Positions 8,264 to 18,862 of a stretch of DNA of 64,000 nt are shown here, in pieces. Position numbers and translations under genes: made by a program. The notes under the pieces are model-generated. The model was given only the letters and a program-made list of their open reading frames with translations. It searched no databases and was not told the DNA's origin. Source of the DNA: Leptospira perolatii (GTDB taxonomy: Bacteria > Spirochaetota > Leptospiria > Leptospirales > Leptospiraceae). Location: assembly GCF_002811875.1 (NCBI RefSeq), contig NZ_NPDZ01000003.1:288180-352179 (forward strand). Reading direction: 5' to 3'. How positions within the stretch are numbered: position 1 is the stretch's first letter; the number at the start of each line of letters is the position of its first letter.

Positions 8264-9280
8264 ATGAAATCTCGTAGCGGACATAAGAATTTGGCACGAT
8301 TGTTGCTTATCTGGGCCTGCCTCAGTGCCCCTGTCCTTGGTGCGAGTGAATTACTGGACCGAAGGTCCGAAGTTCAATTTCTTCCCTCCGTTGTTGCTGG
8401 GATCAAAGCAGGTAATAATTTTAATTCTGAATCTTTGGAAAAAATTCATCAACAAGAAGTGGAGTCGGTTCTCGCGAAAGAACAGATTTCCGCTTTAAAT
8501 TCAGAAGCTAATTCTATCTACTCGGAAAGTCTTGAGGACTTGCTGAGGGATTCGCGGCCACAAAAGGCTGAAAAAAAGTTCCTCAGTAAAGATACAAATT
8601 CCTTCTCTAAAGAAAAGGTGGAAGAAATTTCGAAGAAAATTGTTCTCCCGATTTTCCTTTCTGAAAGTAGGGAAGAGATTTGTTCTAGGTCTTCCGATTT
8701 TTCTGTAAGATTCTCTCAATCCGTTCTCTTCGTCTTTAATTTGTCTCAAGGTCCAAGCCGGATTTCGGTCGACCGACTTAGTGAGATCAATCCATCGACT
8801 TCGAGTCTTCTTTCTGCCGGTGTGGCGGGAGCTATTTTTGTAGGTCCTTCCAAAATTGGAACCCTAAATGACTCAGCTTCTCATAGTATCTCCCGGCATT
8901 TTCCGGAGAAAAGATTTGTACTGGTTCCAACCTATCGAATCACCAAAAACAATCGGGAAATTACAACAGTTGCGCATTCGGTGGAAAGGGGTCCGTTCTC
9001 TGGGTTGTTGTCCGGCCCCTGGAGCCAAGGGGTGTCTGCCGCGGCTAGGGACTGGGGAACGGGGATTTGGGAAGGCATGCTTTCCAGGGACCGGTCTGCT
9101 CTCACGCTCAAAAAGGATGCGAACGCAGTTCTTTTCTATCTGAGTAGAGAGATTGCGAACAAAGTGGAAACTACAACTCTTCCTGAAGGCAATGCTGTGG
9201 CCATAACAGAGAGGTTCGCAGCGCTTATTCCTGGAGCCTTTTTAAATCTTAGAAATTCTTGTGATTTCTACCTCCTTTGA
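8264..9280 (+). CDS. Unrecognised exported protein
   Basis: A 338-residue protein with a signal peptide: basic start (MKSRSGHKNLAR), a hydrophobic core LLLIWACLSAPVL, and a likely cut near LGA-S. The mature part is Ser/Glu-rich and has no motif I recognise. Two cysteines lie in the mature chain, one of them near the C-terminus (NSCDFYLL). The ATG at 8264 has only a weak ribosome site. It is the third gene of a rightward run from 5.7 kb and is followed closely by a small basic protein. Confidence 0.7.
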   Translation: MKSRSGHKNLARLLLIWACLSAPVLGASELLDRRSEVQFLPSVVAGIKAGNNFNSESLEKIHQQEVESVLAKEQISALNSEANSIYSESLEDLLRDSRPQKAEKKFLSKDTNSFSKEKVEEISKKIVLPIFLSESREEICSRSSDFSVRFSQSVLFVFNLSQGPSRISVDRLSEINPSTSSLLSAGVAGAIFVGPSKIGTLNDSASHSISRHFPEKRFVLVPTYRITKNNREITTVAHSVERGPFSGLLSGPWSQGVSAAARDWGTGIWEGMLSRDRSALTLKKDANAVLFYLSREIANKVETTTLPEGNAVAITERFAALIPGAFLNLRNSCDFYLL

Positions 9281-9292
9281 AATCTTGAACAA

Positions 9293-9643
9293 ATGGCTGT
9301 AAAAGTGAAGCGTACGTCGTTTCAAAAATTGCTCAATGCAATGAAGAAACTGACCTTAGAGGTCAATGATTACGAAATCTGCCGTAGACTCGAAACTCTT
9401 ATGGCGACGAGCAAGGAGGATTTGAATCAGTCCGTTGTCCGCGCTCTGCTAGAAAATCCACAAGACTTTGATCCGAAATCAGTGCCCGAGCCATTCGCCC
9501 AGTACGTTAGGCATTTTCTGTACATGGTAAAAAGAAATAAGAAACAAGGGCTAGATATTAATTTCGAATCTGGAGTCCTCGCTAAGGGCCACAAACCCGG
9601 ATCTAGTCCTCGCAAAGTTGCCCTAAAAGCAAAAAAGGCTTAA
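9293..9643 (+). CDS. Small basic helical protein of unknown function
   Basis: A 116-residue protein, Lys-rich at both ends, with central helices (FQKLLNAMKKLTLEV, CRRLETLMATSKEDL). The C-terminal tail PRKVALKAKKA is strongly basic, which would suit nucleic-acid contact, but that is inference. It starts 12 bases after the preceding gene and is followed immediately by a strong stem-loop. I do not recognise a family. Confidence 0.65.
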   Translation: MAVKVKRTSFQKLLNAMKKLTLEVNDYEICRRLETLMATSKEDLNQSVVRALLENPQDFDPKSVPEPFAQYVRHFLYMVKRNKKQGLDINFESGVLAKGHKPGSSPRKVALKAKKA

Positions 9644-9647
9644 AAGC

Positions 9648-9683
9648 ACATTTCCGCCCTGTGCGCCATACAGGAGGAAATGT
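9648..9683 (+). terminator. Strong stem-loop directly after the 9.3 kb gene
   Basis: ACATTTCC (9648-9655) pairs with GGAAATGT (9676-9683), with an inner CCTGT/ACAGG stem. It starts four bases after a stop codon. No T-run follows, so it may be an mRNA-stabilising or processing hairpin rather than a true intrinsic terminator. Confidence 0.45.
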
Positions 9684-10552
9684 CTGCCCAGAAAACGAAT
9701 CCCTCCTGTTGCTAAGTATCCAACCATCGGCATTTAAGAAAGAGAGTCGGCACTACTAGCCGTAGAACCGGCTTCTCGCGACGCGATTGCGGCACTTATC
9801 GATTCGCCCAAAATTGAGCAGTAAGGGCGGGCCTAAGCGCCTTTCCCGATTTCTCCACAGCGCAAGAAAAGGGCAGATATGGCGTCTGCCGGGCCTTTCG
9901 GAGGGCCTAAATTCAGCATGTTTTCGCGGTTTTCGGATAAAAAGCAGGGGAGGTCCGGATGTCCCGTAGCCGGGAATAGGCGGAAATTCCGGTACAAATA
10001 GAGGTAGAACCGGTTGACAGGCTATTTCAAGCAAGCCAGGTTCCGCCCAATTTTAATCACAATCAGAGAGAATTCGGGCGCGTTTAGGAAAAAAGAATGC
10101 ATCTTATTCCGGGGTGGGCAGAAGCCTCCGCCCATATCCGGGCGAAAAGTGGAAGGGGAAAGAGAAGTGCCGAAAAAAGCTAAGCTTCCTCGCGATCTCG
10201 AATATCTGCGCAAACCTTCGAGCGGGTTCGGTAATGCAAAAACAAATGAAATACGGCCATCAAAAGGCAGGAAAAGTCCGGGGGAAAAGAAACTGCATGA
10301 GGAAAGAGCTCCATCTGGCCGAATCCAGGACGGTTAGGCAGCAGGAAGAAAAATTGATGGTTTCGATGATTTTGGTGCAAGAAAACGAACCGAAAAACAG
10401 ATACAGGCCTTCTGGATGGTTTTAGGCTTGGGGTTTCTGCAAAAAAAGACCAAATTTCTGTCGTTATGTCATGTGTAGGCTTATTTCCTCCGCATGTAAG
10501 GCTGGCATCTTTCTGCTTGATCGTATGGCCTTCTGCACGATGATAATCCGAA
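9684..10552. other. GC-rich stretch of about 0.87 kb without a convincing gene
   Basis: The open frames here are short, overlap on both strands, and read as unlikely proteins. By eye the segment is richer in G and C than its neighbours, in contrast to the AT-rich spacer at 10.8 kb. It contains local inverted repeats such as TGGGC-AGAAGCCTCC-GCCCA near 10117 and recurrent GGGCCTAA blocks. A structured RNA or a decayed gene are both possible; I recognise neither. Confidence 0.4.
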
Positions 10553-10768
10553 ATGGCAGAAGTAATCAAGCTGAGAGTTAAATGCCACGCCTGCTCAAAT
10601 TTAATCGAAGGTTCGGCTAAGTATGGGAGCGGGCATTACGTGCCGGAAGGCGTAGACTTTGATTTTATAGCAATCGGGAAAGTAGATACACCTAAAGGCA
10701 GAAGAGTGAAGGCCGAGATCGTTGCGATTTGCCCGAATTGCGGAGTAAAATGCAAATGGACGATTTAA
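10553..10768 (+). CDS. Small zinc-ribbon-like protein
   Basis: A 71-residue protein with two Cys pairs: CHAC near residue 12 and CPNC near 62, plus a later Cys in GVKCKW. This is a likely four-cysteine zinc site closing a small beta fold. The role is unknown; such proteins often bind nucleic acid or partner proteins. It is isolated between two long spacers and may be monocistronic. Confidence 0.65.
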   Translation: MAEVIKLRVKCHACSNLIEGSAKYGSGHYVPEGVDFDFIAIGKVDTPKGRRVKAEIVAICPNCGVKCKWTI

Positions 10769-11066
10769 AAGGGCCTTTGGAATGTATCACGAGTGATTAA
10801 AATTAATCAGTAATTCAAATTATGCTTAAAATTATGCAGGACTACGAATTGAATTACTTGATAGGTTGATTAAAATTGGACATTTTTGAAATGAAATCGC
10901 AGTGATTTAAGCATTTGATTAGAAATAGGCTTAATTTATTCTAACATTTGAATATTTGGATTAAAAATAATCCGAAATTTAAGAATTTAGACTGAATTTA
11001 CCCTACGAGAAAGAAAATTGAAGTCAAGTGTTCGGGACAAGTTAAAAATATCTTAGTGAACTCGGA
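10769..11066. other. AT-rich spacer before the MBOAT gene
   Basis: About 300 bases with no open frame of note, rich in ATTAAAATTAAT-like words with GATTAAAATT seen twice. It probably contains the MBOAT promoter, but I cannot pick one -35/-10 pair with confidence. Confidence 0.5.
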
Positions 11067-12518
11067 ATGAATTTTACTACGCCCTTATATTTTCTGTTTT
11101 TCGTAACTTTATTCCTTTTTCGCTGGATTCTTCCTGCATTCTCTTTTTTTCCAAGGTGGATTCCATTCCCATTTTTGCTGATCGGAAGTTACTATTTTTA
11201 TTTGTCTTGGGATCCCAGATTTGGGCTCTTAATTTTTGGAACTACGCTCCTGGATTATTCCGTAGGCAGGGGAATGGAAAAAGTCGGAGAAGGAAGGCTC
11301 CGGAAATTTCTGCTTTCGATATCACTGGTCGGGAATCTTTGCGTATTAGGCTTTTTTAAATATTTTCATTTCTTTGTGGATTCTGGAATTGCCGTGTTTT
11401 CGGCATTTGGGTGGAGTATTTCTCCACCTCTGTTAAGGGTAATTCTTCCGGTGGGGATTTCCTTTTATACATTTCAGTCATTGAGTTATACTATTGATGT
11501 TTACCGCAGGCAGATCGAGGCAGAGAGAAGTTTTTGGAAGTATGCTCTCTTTCTATCCTTTTTTCCTCAGTTAGTTGCGGGACCTATCGTTGCTGCTAGG
11601 GAGTTCCTTCCTCAGTTAAAAAATTGGGTGCAATGGCGGGAGATGGATATTCGAAGCGGAATCGTCCTGATCCTAATCGGCACTTGGAAGAAGGCAGTTC
11701 TGGCGGATAATATTTCGATTCTTTCCGACACCCTGTATGATTATCCTCATTTGGTTTCTAGTCTATTTGCTTGGCTCGGATCCATCAGTTATGCTTTGCA
11801 AATTTATTTCGATTTTAGCGGCTATTCTGATATCGCGATCGGATCTGCAATCTTGCTTGGTTTTCGGTTGCCGGAAAATTTCCGTATGCCTTACCTCTCA
11901 GGTAGTTTTTCAGAGTTCTGGAGAAGGTGGCACATTTCGCTTTCTTCCTGGCTCCGTGATTATCTTTACATTCCCTTGGGCGGGAATCGACACGGAGAAT
12001 CTAGGACCTACTTCAATCTGATCGTGACAATGGTGCTCGGTGGACTGTGGCATGGTGCGAGTTGGAATTTTGTAGCCTGGGGTTCAGCTCATGGACTGCT
12101 TTTGGGAATAGAGAGGGCCTTTCGGAGCTTTGATTTTTTTTCGAGGGATATGTTCCGAATTTTCCGAAGGCTGTTTAAAGGTTTTTATCAGTTATTCGTT
12201 CTGACTAGTATCGTACTCATTTGGGTTTTCTTTCGTTCGCCTGATTGGGCCACTACCTGGGTGGTCTTTGGCAAACTGATTGGAACAAAACCGGAAGGCT
12301 TTGATCCGAACACTTTGCAGATTAGAATCTTTTCGCTTTGCTTTTTACTTTTTATTTTTGCGACTTGGATTGGCCATAAAGAAGAAGCAAAAGGAAGCTT
12401 TAAGGCTTGGTACGAAAATCTTTCTGTCTGGAGTTTTAGTGTTTTAGCGAGCGCAGGTGGTATTCTGGCAGTACTATTGTCCGCAAAAACAAAACCGTTT
12501 CTCTACTTTGTTTTTTGA
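11067..12518 (+). CDS. MBOAT-family O-acyltransferase (AlgI-like)
   Basis: A 483-residue polytopic membrane protein. The MBOAT core is clear: FSEFWRRWHISLSSWLRDY, then IPLGGN, and the catalytic-His region LGGLWHGASWNFVAWG. AlgI-type members transfer acetyl groups across the membrane to polysaccharide or other envelope acceptors. Its partner could be the SGNH-like DUF1574 protein at 14.1 kb, as MBOAT enzymes are often paired with such proteins. The acceptor is unknown. It overlaps the convergent membrane gene by 16 bases at its 3' end. Confidence 0.92.
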   Translation: MNFTTPLYFLFFVTLFLFRWILPAFSFFPRWIPFPFLLIGSYYFYLSWDPRFGLLIFGTTLLDYSVGRGMEKVGEGRLRKFLLSISLVGNLCVLGFFKYFHFFVDSGIAVFSAFGWSISPPLLRVILPVGISFYTFQSLSYTIDVYRRQIEAERSFWKYALFLSFFPQLVAGPIVAAREFLPQLKNWVQWREMDIRSGIVLILIGTWKKAVLADNISILSDTLYDYPHLVSSLFAWLGSISYALQIYFDFSGYSDIAIGSAILLGFRLPENFRMPYLSGSFSEFWRRWHISLSSWLRDYLYIPLGGNRHGESRTYFNLIVTMVLGGLWHGASWNFVAWGSAHGLLLGIERAFRSFDFFSRDMFRIFRRLFKGFYQLFVLTSIVLIWVFFRSPDWATTWVVFGKLIGTKPEGFDPNTLQIRIFSLCFLLFIFATWIGHKEEAKGSFKAWYENLSVWSFSVLASAGGILAVLLSAKTKPFLYFVF

Positions 12519-14089
12519 AAAGGTCGGACTAGCAATTCTCTAATTTTTTGATTCGGTTCATAGATCCATAAAGACTTTTCCGAATTTTGGCATTTTACGA
12601 TTTTCGTTGGATGTCCATAAAACGAGACAATTCTGGATTCCCCGAGACCATCAGGTAGAACTGCAATAGGTCCTTCTGGAGGAAAAATGTACCATTCTTT
12701 ATTCGAAATTGTGTGAGATCCTTGCAAAGTCGAATAGTCCACGTGGAGAGCGCGTATTTCCTCTTTTGAGTAGACTAAGATCCTTTTGGCTCTCCAAAAA
12801 TCCGCTATGACAAAAACAAAATGCTCATCCTTGACCAATTCATCCACGCACTCAGCTTCCCAGGGTTTGACATTTTCCTTGAATTGCCAGGATCCACTCG
12901 GAGTTGGACTCAAGAAGGAATATAAAAATAAAGCAGTTATAAATACGGAAATTACAGTATTCCGAAAAATCTTTTGGCTAAGCCTTTCTTTTGTCCTCGA
13001 TGACATTAGGCTGATTCCTAGAGCAGGAGTGATCAAAAACGCAGGTGCAGAATATCTAAGGCTGTATTCATCTATATAAAGGCCGACCAGAGGCGGACAA
13101 ATCACGAGTAAGATTTGAAAAAAGCCTGCAAATGCGAAACCAGTGCCTTCCGCCTTACTTCTTGAAAGAGCCCAAAAACCGGTGAAAAGAGAGAGCAAGA
13201 TAAAAATTCCGGGCAACTGTCCTTCGCCAATCCAGCGTGATAGATCGCCCAACCATTTGGAAAAAGAGAGAACAGGTGAAATTCTTCCGGGAGCTTCGAT
13301 GAACAAAAAAGAACGAAGCGCCATATAGGTCCCAAAGCTGATTGCTCCGGTTAGAAAAAACCGAATGGAGAACTGAGGAAATAATGTCCCGATCCTTCCA
13401 TACCGCGCAATCCAGGCGAGTCCAGCTGGTAAGAAAAGTTCCAAAAAAAGGATTCGGTCGGAAATCGCGGTTAGCACTAACACTGGAAGGAACACATACC
13501 TGGGAAGTTTCTCGCGAAATAAATAAGGCCAGGCCCAAAGAGATATTAGGAAGGCGCTAGTGTGCATTGTAGGTAGAAGAATCAAATAGAGTGCGAAAAA
13601 TTTTTCTCCCAAAAGTAACACAAAAGTTCCGGTGAGCAAAGAGAGCGAATAGCTAAACTCGGGAGGGAGTTCGGGTTCTAAGGTTCTTAAAAATCTACCT
13701 AGAACCCAAACGAAGAGCAAAGATTGAAAAATCGCGAAACAGATCAACGCCCAGAAGTAGCTAGGCGTAAAAGTTCCAAAAAGATAAACCAGGATCAAAT
13801 CTGGGAAAAAATAAGGAGAAGGAGTAAGAGACCACCCTCTAAATGAGCCGCCGTCTCGAAGTACATCCGTAAGCAATGCGGGAAGATACAGAACATCCGA
13901 ATTCCAAAAAATTTCCAAAGGAAAGTGAAATAAAGCCCATCCCAGTGAAATCAAAAAAACAAAACTGGAAACCCAAATCCAGAGCACACAGGAATTTTGG
14001 AGGAAGCTCTTCAGGGGTAAAGTAGAAAAAGAAGAAACTATTTCTGGACAATCTCCTTTCCTGGATGATTCTGGAGGAAGGATAGTCAT
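12503..14089 (-). CDS. Polytopic membrane protein, glycosyltransferase-39-like topology
   Basis: A 528-residue protein with about ten hydrophobic segments followed by a soluble C-terminal part of roughly 110 residues ([16 protein letters not shown] and onward). The general form resembles polyprenyl-linked membrane glycosyltransferases, but I see no decisive motif. It lies between an MBOAT gene and a DUF1574 gene, consistent with an envelope role. The ATG at 14089 has no ribosome site, and the divergent gene starts three bases away, so the true start may lie further in. Confidence 0.7.
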   Translation of the reverse strand: MTILPPESSRKGDCPEIVSSFSTLPLKSFLQNSCVLWIWVSSFVFLISLGWALFHFPLEIFWNSDVLYLPALLTDVLRDGGSFRGWSLTPSPYFFPDLILVYLFGTFTPSYFWALICFAIFQSLLFVWVLGRFLRTLEPELPPEFSYSLSLLTGTFVLLLGEKFFALYLILLPTMHTSAFLISLWAWPYLFREKLPRYVFLPVLVLTAISDRILFLELFLPAGLAWIARYGRIGTLFPQFSIRFFLTGAISFGTYMALRSFLFIEAPGRISPVLSFSKWLGDLSRWIGEGQLPGIFILLSLFTGFWALSRSKAEGTGFAFAGFFQILLVICPPLVGLYIDEYSLRYSAPAFLITPALGISLMSSRTKERLSQKIFRNTVISVFITALFLYSFLSPTPSGSWQFKENVKPWEAECVDELVKDEHFVFVIADFWRAKRILVYSKEEIRALHVDYSTLQGSHTISNKEWYIFPPEGPIAVLPDGLGESRIVSFYGHPTKIVKCQNSEKSLWIYEPNQKIRELLVRPFQKTK

Positions 14090-14092
14090 AGA

Positions 14093-15694
14093 ATGAGGTT
14101 TCAGAAATTCGTTTCACGGACTGCGTACTTTCGAAATTCCAGTATGGCCCTTTTGCTTTTGAGCTTCGCCCTCCTATTTTCTGCAGACATTCTAATTTTC
14201 AGGGTAGCGATTTGGAAGGTTCCAAACGAATCACCATGGAGCTCGAATCATTTTTACAATTTTCTTTACGAGTATTTTACGATTTTGCAAAAACCAAAAG
14301 TTAGGCCCAGGGTTCTCTTGGTCGGCTCTAGTATTGCGCATTATTCATTGGACCGTGAGGACCTTCGAGAGGAGATTCTGAAAAAGTCGGGAAAAGAAGT
14401 TGATTTGGAATTTTTGTCTTATGCGGGCATGACTCCTCTGGATGCTTTTTTGGTAAGAAAAGAGATTCTCAAACTAAAACCAGACCTAGTCCTTTTCCCG
14501 ATAAACTTTATAGACTGGAGATTGCATCGCGCATATGTGCTGCAACCAACCGGAAAAAATGAGACTATTCTGGATCGGGAACTTTTGCTGGACGCTTTGG
14601 ACTATGTAGAAGCTCCACAGGCTCGTTATATATTTCCTTGGGAAACAGTTTTAGAATTTTGGAATGTCTTAGGAGCTGAAAAGACTGCAGAGTATATCGT
14701 AGCGAGCGCGTTTGGATTCTATAGATATAAGGACATTTATTGGAAAAATTTGAGTTCCTTGTACGAGCACAGGTTTGGTCGTGATACAAGTTATCACGGT
14801 TATAATGGAGAGCAAATTCCGGAAAGGGTAACTTCTTTGGGTTGGACAGGAAAAGTCTTCTCGTTCTATCCGAAAAAGTACATGGGACAAAAGGGATTTT
14901 ATATACAGGTAGTTCCAGAAATTCTAAAGGACGGAATTCTCACGATTGAGCTGAAGAACTCTAAAGGAATTTCTCAAGTATTCGAGTTTCAATCACCAGG
15001 TTGGAAGAACATTATTTTGAAAGACGAATTTTATAGAAATTCTGTCCAGGAGGAAGCTGAGATTTCTGAGAAGGTAGAAAAGTGGCCTTTGGTTACTGCG
15101 ACTCTTTCCAGCACCTGGGTCCCTTTCTATGCGAGTGAAGAGAACAAAGACTGGAACTATGACCTAATGGGTGTTAGATTACAACAGACTTTCGGTTCTG
15201 TTCCTCCTAGATCCGGTATGCAGTATACTAGGGAGGAAAGAAGTGAGGATCTTCGGTACATCAACATGGGAGACCGAGAATACGAATCGTATTTTCACTT
15301 TCGATTGCTCTCTGAACCAGAAAAAAGACCGGGCATCGGTTATTTGAGAGTCTTAGCAGATTCTAAAAAGCGAATTTCCAAAGAGAAATTCAAACCTGTG
15401 CTTCATTTCAAGTACATGGACTTGTTTCTTAAATATCTTAGGTCGAATCAAATTCCCGTAATTTTAATAAACAATCCGGAGAATCCGGTGTCCCTTTCCT
15501 GGTATGTGAATTCGGAATGGTACAGATCCCACCTGGATTATTTAGGTCAGATTTCCGGTAACGGAGTTTTATTTTTGGATTGGAAGGATGCGCTGCGGCC
15601 CCAGGATTTTAGCGACTACCATCATTTCACTTTTCCCGGAATGCGGAAAATGAATGAGAAGTACGCTGGCGAAATTCTGAAATTTGTAGAATGA
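14093..15694 (+). CDS. DUF1574/SGNH-like membrane-anchored protein
   Basis: A 533-residue protein with one N-terminal membrane segment ([19 protein letters not shown]). Behind it is an SGNH-like start: [15 protein letters not shown], with Ser in the GSS position, then [11 protein letters not shown]; near the C-terminus [11 protein letters not shown] supplies an Asp/His pair. This arrangement is typical of DUF1574 proteins, common in Leptospira and often beside MBOAT genes. An extracytoplasmic acyl-transfer or esterase role is inferred. AAGGA lies about ten bases before the ATG. Confidence 0.75.
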   Translation: MRFQKFVSRTAYFRNSSMALLLLSFALLFSADILIFRVAIWKVPNESPWSSNHFYNFLYEYFTILQKPKVRPRVLLVGSSIAHYSLDREDLREEILKKSGKEVDLEFLSYAGMTPLDAFLVRKEILKLKPDLVLFPINFIDWRLHRAYVLQPTGKNETILDRELLLDALDYVEAPQARYIFPWETVLEFWNVLGAEKTAEYIVASAFGFYRYKDIYWKNLSSLYEHRFGRDTSYHGYNGEQIPERVTSLGWTGKVFSFYPKKYMGQKGFYIQVVPEILKDGILTIELKNSKGISQVFEFQSPGWKNIILKDEFYRNSVQEEAEISEKVEKWPLVTATLSSTWVPFYASEENKDWNYDLMGVRLQQTFGSVPPRSGMQYTREERSEDLRYINMGDREYESYFHFRLLSEPEKRPGIGYLRVLADSKKRISKEKFKPVLHFKYMDLFLKYLRSNQIPVILINNPENPVSLSWYVNSEWYRSHLDYLGQISGNGVLFLDWKDALRPQDFSDYHHFTFPGMRKMNEKYAGEILKFVE

Positions 15695-15799
15695 CACCTT
15701 CTACAGTAGGAAAAAGATAGAAAAAAAACGAAAATCGCGGGATCTTTGGCTCTTTTACAGGCCTAACAAAAAGAGTACCGCGGAAAAGACGAAAGATAT

Positions 15800-16846
15800 A
15801 TGAGCAAAGTAAATGTAGCGGTATTAGGAGCAACCGGTTCCGTCGGTCAAAGGTTCATTCAAATTTTAGAAAATCATCCCTATTTTCAAGTCACTCATCT
15901 TTGTGCCTCTGAAAACAGCGCAGGTAAAACATACGGGGAAGTTATGAAATCCCGTTGGAAAGTATCTGCAGATATTCCTAAATACGCTCGCGACATAACA
16001 ATTACTACTCCGACACCTAAGAATACACCGGGTGTTCGCTTAGCATTTTCGGGCTTGGACGCTAGTATCGCAGGAGAAGTCGAGACTGCCTATGCACAGG
16101 CAGGGGTTCACATTATTTCGAATTCCAAAAATCATAGAATGGATCCGGTAGTTCCGCTTCTTTCTGCTGAGGTGAATTCTGAGCATTTGTCTGTTCTGAA
16201 CTCTCAAAGTACTCCGGGAAAAATTGTAACCAATTCCAATTGCACAATCATGGGCGTTACACTTTCATTTAAGCCATTGCATGAAAAATTCGGAATCGAA
16301 TCTGCTATGCTTTTTTCCATGCAAGCGGTTTCTGGGGCTGGTTATCCCGGTGTTCCTAGTATGGATATTCTCGGAAATATAGTCCCATTCATAGGTGGAG
16401 AAGAGGAAAAGGCAGAGGAAGAACCTCTGAAATGCCTCGGAAAAGTTGAAAACGGAAAGATTGTGCACGCAGAGATTAAGATTTCAGCTCATTGCAATCG
16501 TGTTCCAGTTTTTGACGGACATACAGTTTGTGTTTCCGTCAAACTCAAAAAGAAAGCTAGTCGAGAAGATATTCTGCAAGCCTGGGCTTCCTTTAAAGGG
16601 GAGCCTCAAGACCTTGGCTTGCCTTTAGCGCCAAATCCGCCGATTATTTATCGGGAAGAACAGGATCGTCCCCAGCCAAGATTGGATCTAGATACTGGAA
16701 AAGGGATGAGTACTGTGATCGGACGCTTAAGACCGGATTCTCTTTTGGATTGGAAATATGTAGTTTTAAGCCATAATACTGTAAGAGGTGCCGCAGGTGC
16801 TGCGGTGCTGAATGCGGAATTAATGTATAAGAAAAATCTACTATAA
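15800..16846 (+). CDS. asd: Aspartate-semialdehyde dehydrogenase
   Basis: A 348-residue enzyme reducing aspartyl phosphate to the semialdehyde, in lysine/threonine/methionine and diaminopimelate synthesis. The NADP-binding [10 protein letters not shown] is at residues 10-19, the active Cys is C148 in TNSNCTIMG, and [11 protein letters not shown] follows. The sequence is of the fungal/archaeal-like Asd branch. Its location fits the known placement of asd on Leptospira chromosome II. The next gene begins 15 bases downstream. Confidence 0.96.
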   Translation: MSKVNVAVLGATGSVGQRFIQILENHPYFQVTHLCASENSAGKTYGEVMKSRWKVSADIPKYARDITITTPTPKNTPGVRLAFSGLDASIAGEVETAYAQAGVHIISNSKNHRMDPVVPLLSAEVNSEHLSVLNSQSTPGKIVTNSNCTIMGVTLSFKPLHEKFGIESAMLFSMQAVSGAGYPGVPSMDILGNIVPFIGGEEEKAEEEPLKCLGKVENGKIVHAEIKISAHCNRVPVFDGHTVCVSVKLKKKASREDILQAWASFKGEPQDLGLPLAPNPPIIYREEQDRPQPRLDLDTGKGMSTVIGRLRPDSLLDWKYVVLSHNTVRGAAGAAVLNAELMYKKNLL

Positions 16847-16861
16847 GATAGAGGATGCTTC

Positions 16862-18823
16862 ATGTTGGATCCCAATTCCCCGGAATTAAAAGTCGCGGAT
16901 TACAATTCAACGCTTCAGTTAACGCAAGCCTTAGAGGCTCGTGGGGATTTTCAATACAAAGGTATCTACAAGTTAGTACTCATAATAGGGGATTGGACAG
17001 AAAAGTACGTAGCAAATAAGATTTTACCTGGTGTAGAGCAACTTTCTAGAGAATTAACGCTGGATAAAGCTAGGGTAGCAGCTTATTTGAAGGAGATCAC
17101 TTCCCGCCAAAATCCTCCACTTGTTAAGAAGATCTGCCTACTCGATTACGATCCCGTAGGAGAGTCTAGTGACGGGCGAATTACTTCCTTTTTGCGCTTG
17201 ATTACAGTCTTTGCAAGACCCTCCCAAGCGGATGGTACTTCTAGTCATAGGTACGTAGAAGGTGTAAACCAAACTTCTTTTAGTTCTATCCAAAGGTGGA
17301 TGAAGGAGAAACGACAGTTTCCCGGAAACGAAAGATTTCAAAAATGGATCTTTGACTGTATCGACGCCAATAAATTGAGCGAGACTTATGCCTCGGCGGA
17401 AATCGGAAATTTATTCCAGGATCCTTTCGATTTAACTCCCGGATTAAAGCAGACGACCATCAATATCCACTTAAAGCCCGTACTCAAAAAACTCGTTGAT
17501 AATAAACTGCTGCACTTTTTCAGAAATGAAAATGCTCTTAGCCCTGGAAATCGATCCGTATTTTACTATAACGTACACGAGGAGATTATCTCCCGACTAG
17601 CCGCTTATAAGAGATATTTAAAAGAGAAAATAGTTCCCGAACTGCAAAGAATTGGAGTACTGGGAAATTTTTCGGCATCGGATCTTGAAAACACCAGATC
17701 GATTGCGACCCAAGCTCTCCCGTTCTTAAGTCCTGCCTACGGAGATCAGAAGACTGCAGTCGAGGAGCTCCTCGGTTTAATTCATTTTGAAGAGGAAGAA
17801 AAAGAGAAGAAGGAAAAAGAAGAAAAGAAGGCGAAGCTTTCGGAACTTTTAGAGTACGTTAAATCTGCAAATCGTTTGGTAGATCTGAATTACCTTCGTT
17901 TTAGAGGGGAGCCTATAGACGATGACATTAGAGTTTTATTGATTAACAATGATTCTATTTTGCATGCTGAATATGCTGATAAAAAAAATCTGTATCACTT
18001 TGTTCTGCATAAGGAGTCAGTGGCTAGCGCGATCGAAAACGCCAAGAAGGTTTTGAGTTCAACCGGCAACGATAGCGAAATCAGGATTTTGGCCAAGATG
18101 AATATCCGGGATATTCTGGATTCTCAAGAAGCCTCGACTCAGTTTGATAAAATCGAACAAAATTCACTTTTTAAATATCTGCCTTTTCTGACCCGTTTCT
18201 GGAGATCTCTTTTTGGAAATGTTGTGGTCCATAAGTTTGAGGCAGATGAAATTCGCGCAAGAATCTCGGTCGAACAGAATAAAAAGGTAACAGAGGCAAA
18301 GACAAAGGTCGCGCAAGAAGAGAAGCAGAAAATCGTAGAAAAAAGGGTCAAGGAAAGGGAAGCCGCTGAAACAACTAAGGCAAAGATCGCTGCTTCGGAA
18401 GCTGATGCGATCGCTAGTGCGACAAAATCTGCAGAGGCAGCTAGCGAGGAGCAGCACCGTAAGAAAATGCTAGAGGCGGTTCTGGATATTTTGGATGGTG
18501 CTTGGTCAAGGGGTGAATATCCGGATCGAAACTATCTCTTGGAAGCTTTAGGCGCAGATTCGGACGAAAATACTCTCTTAGCCTTTCTTAAAAGGAATGC
18601 AAAAAAGGAAATCCATTCCTTTATGGTAAGAAACCAAGAGGAAAAATACAGTTTCCCGATTTTAGTAACGCGTAGGTACCTTAAAAAATACGGGAGATCT
18701 CTCCAGGAAAAAGCTAATAAAATTGTCGATGAACAAAAGGGCACCGACATGCCCGAGCAGGAAAAATTCGATTTTTATATTTCACTGGAAGACTTCCTGA
18801 ATCGTACTCTCCCTAAAATTTAG
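16862..18823 (+). CDS. Large cytoplasmic protein of unknown function with coiled coils
   Basis: A 653-residue protein without a signal or membrane segment. Two charged coiled-coil stretches are visible, around residues 310-335 ([16 protein letters not shown]) and 470-540 (Glu/Lys/Ala-rich). The end reads as a further globular domain. AGAGGA lies six bases before the ATG. It sits between asd and pyk in the same direction and may be in one operon with asd. I do not recognise a family. Confidence 0.8.
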   Translation: MLDPNSPELKVADYNSTLQLTQALEARGDFQYKGIYKLVLIIGDWTEKYVANKILPGVEQLSRELTLDKARVAAYLKEITSRQNPPLVKKICLLDYDPVGESSDGRITSFLRLITVFARPSQADGTSSHRYVEGVNQTSFSSIQRWMKEKRQFPGNERFQKWIFDCIDANKLSETYASAEIGNLFQDPFDLTPGLKQTTINIHLKPVLKKLVDNKLLHFFRNENALSPGNRSVFYYNVHEEIISRLAAYKRYLKEKIVPELQRIGVLGNFSASDLENTRSIATQALPFLSPAYGDQKTAVEELLGLIHFEEEEKEKKEKEEKKAKLSELLEYVKSANRLVDLNYLRFRGEPIDDDIRVLLINNDSILHAEYADKKNLYHFVLHKESVASAIENAKKVLSSTGNDSEIRILAKMNIRDILDSQEASTQFDKIEQNSLFKYLPFLTRFWRSLFGNVVVHKFEADEIRARISVEQNKKVTEAKTKVAQEEKQKIVEKRVKEREAAETTKAKIAASEADAIASATKSAEAASEEQHRKKMLEAVLDILDGAWSRGEYPDRNYLLEALGADSDENTLLAFLKRNAKKEIHSFMVRNQEEKYSFPILVTRRYLKKYGRSLQEKANKIVDEQKGTDMPEQEKFDFYISLEDFLNRTLPKI

Positions 18824-18862
18824 TTACTACTTCCGGGCAAAAGGAATTTTGTCCAATTAGAT

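Noticed and set aside
10270..10290. GGAAAAGTCCGGG resembling the RNase P RNA signature GAGGAAAGUCC
   Set aside because: It has an extra A, and none of the other conserved RNase P RNA segments is visible in the right order nearby.
10014..10569. Several frames of 60-129 codons on both strands in the GC-rich gap
   Set aside because: They overlap one another, have poor ribosome sites and protein compositions rich in Arg/Pro/Gly without pattern. I found no reason to prefer one.
12786..13560. Plus-strand frames of 61-97 codons within the polytopic membrane gene
   Set aside because: They are antisense to a hydrophobic protein with clear membrane segments, and the translations show no pattern of their own.
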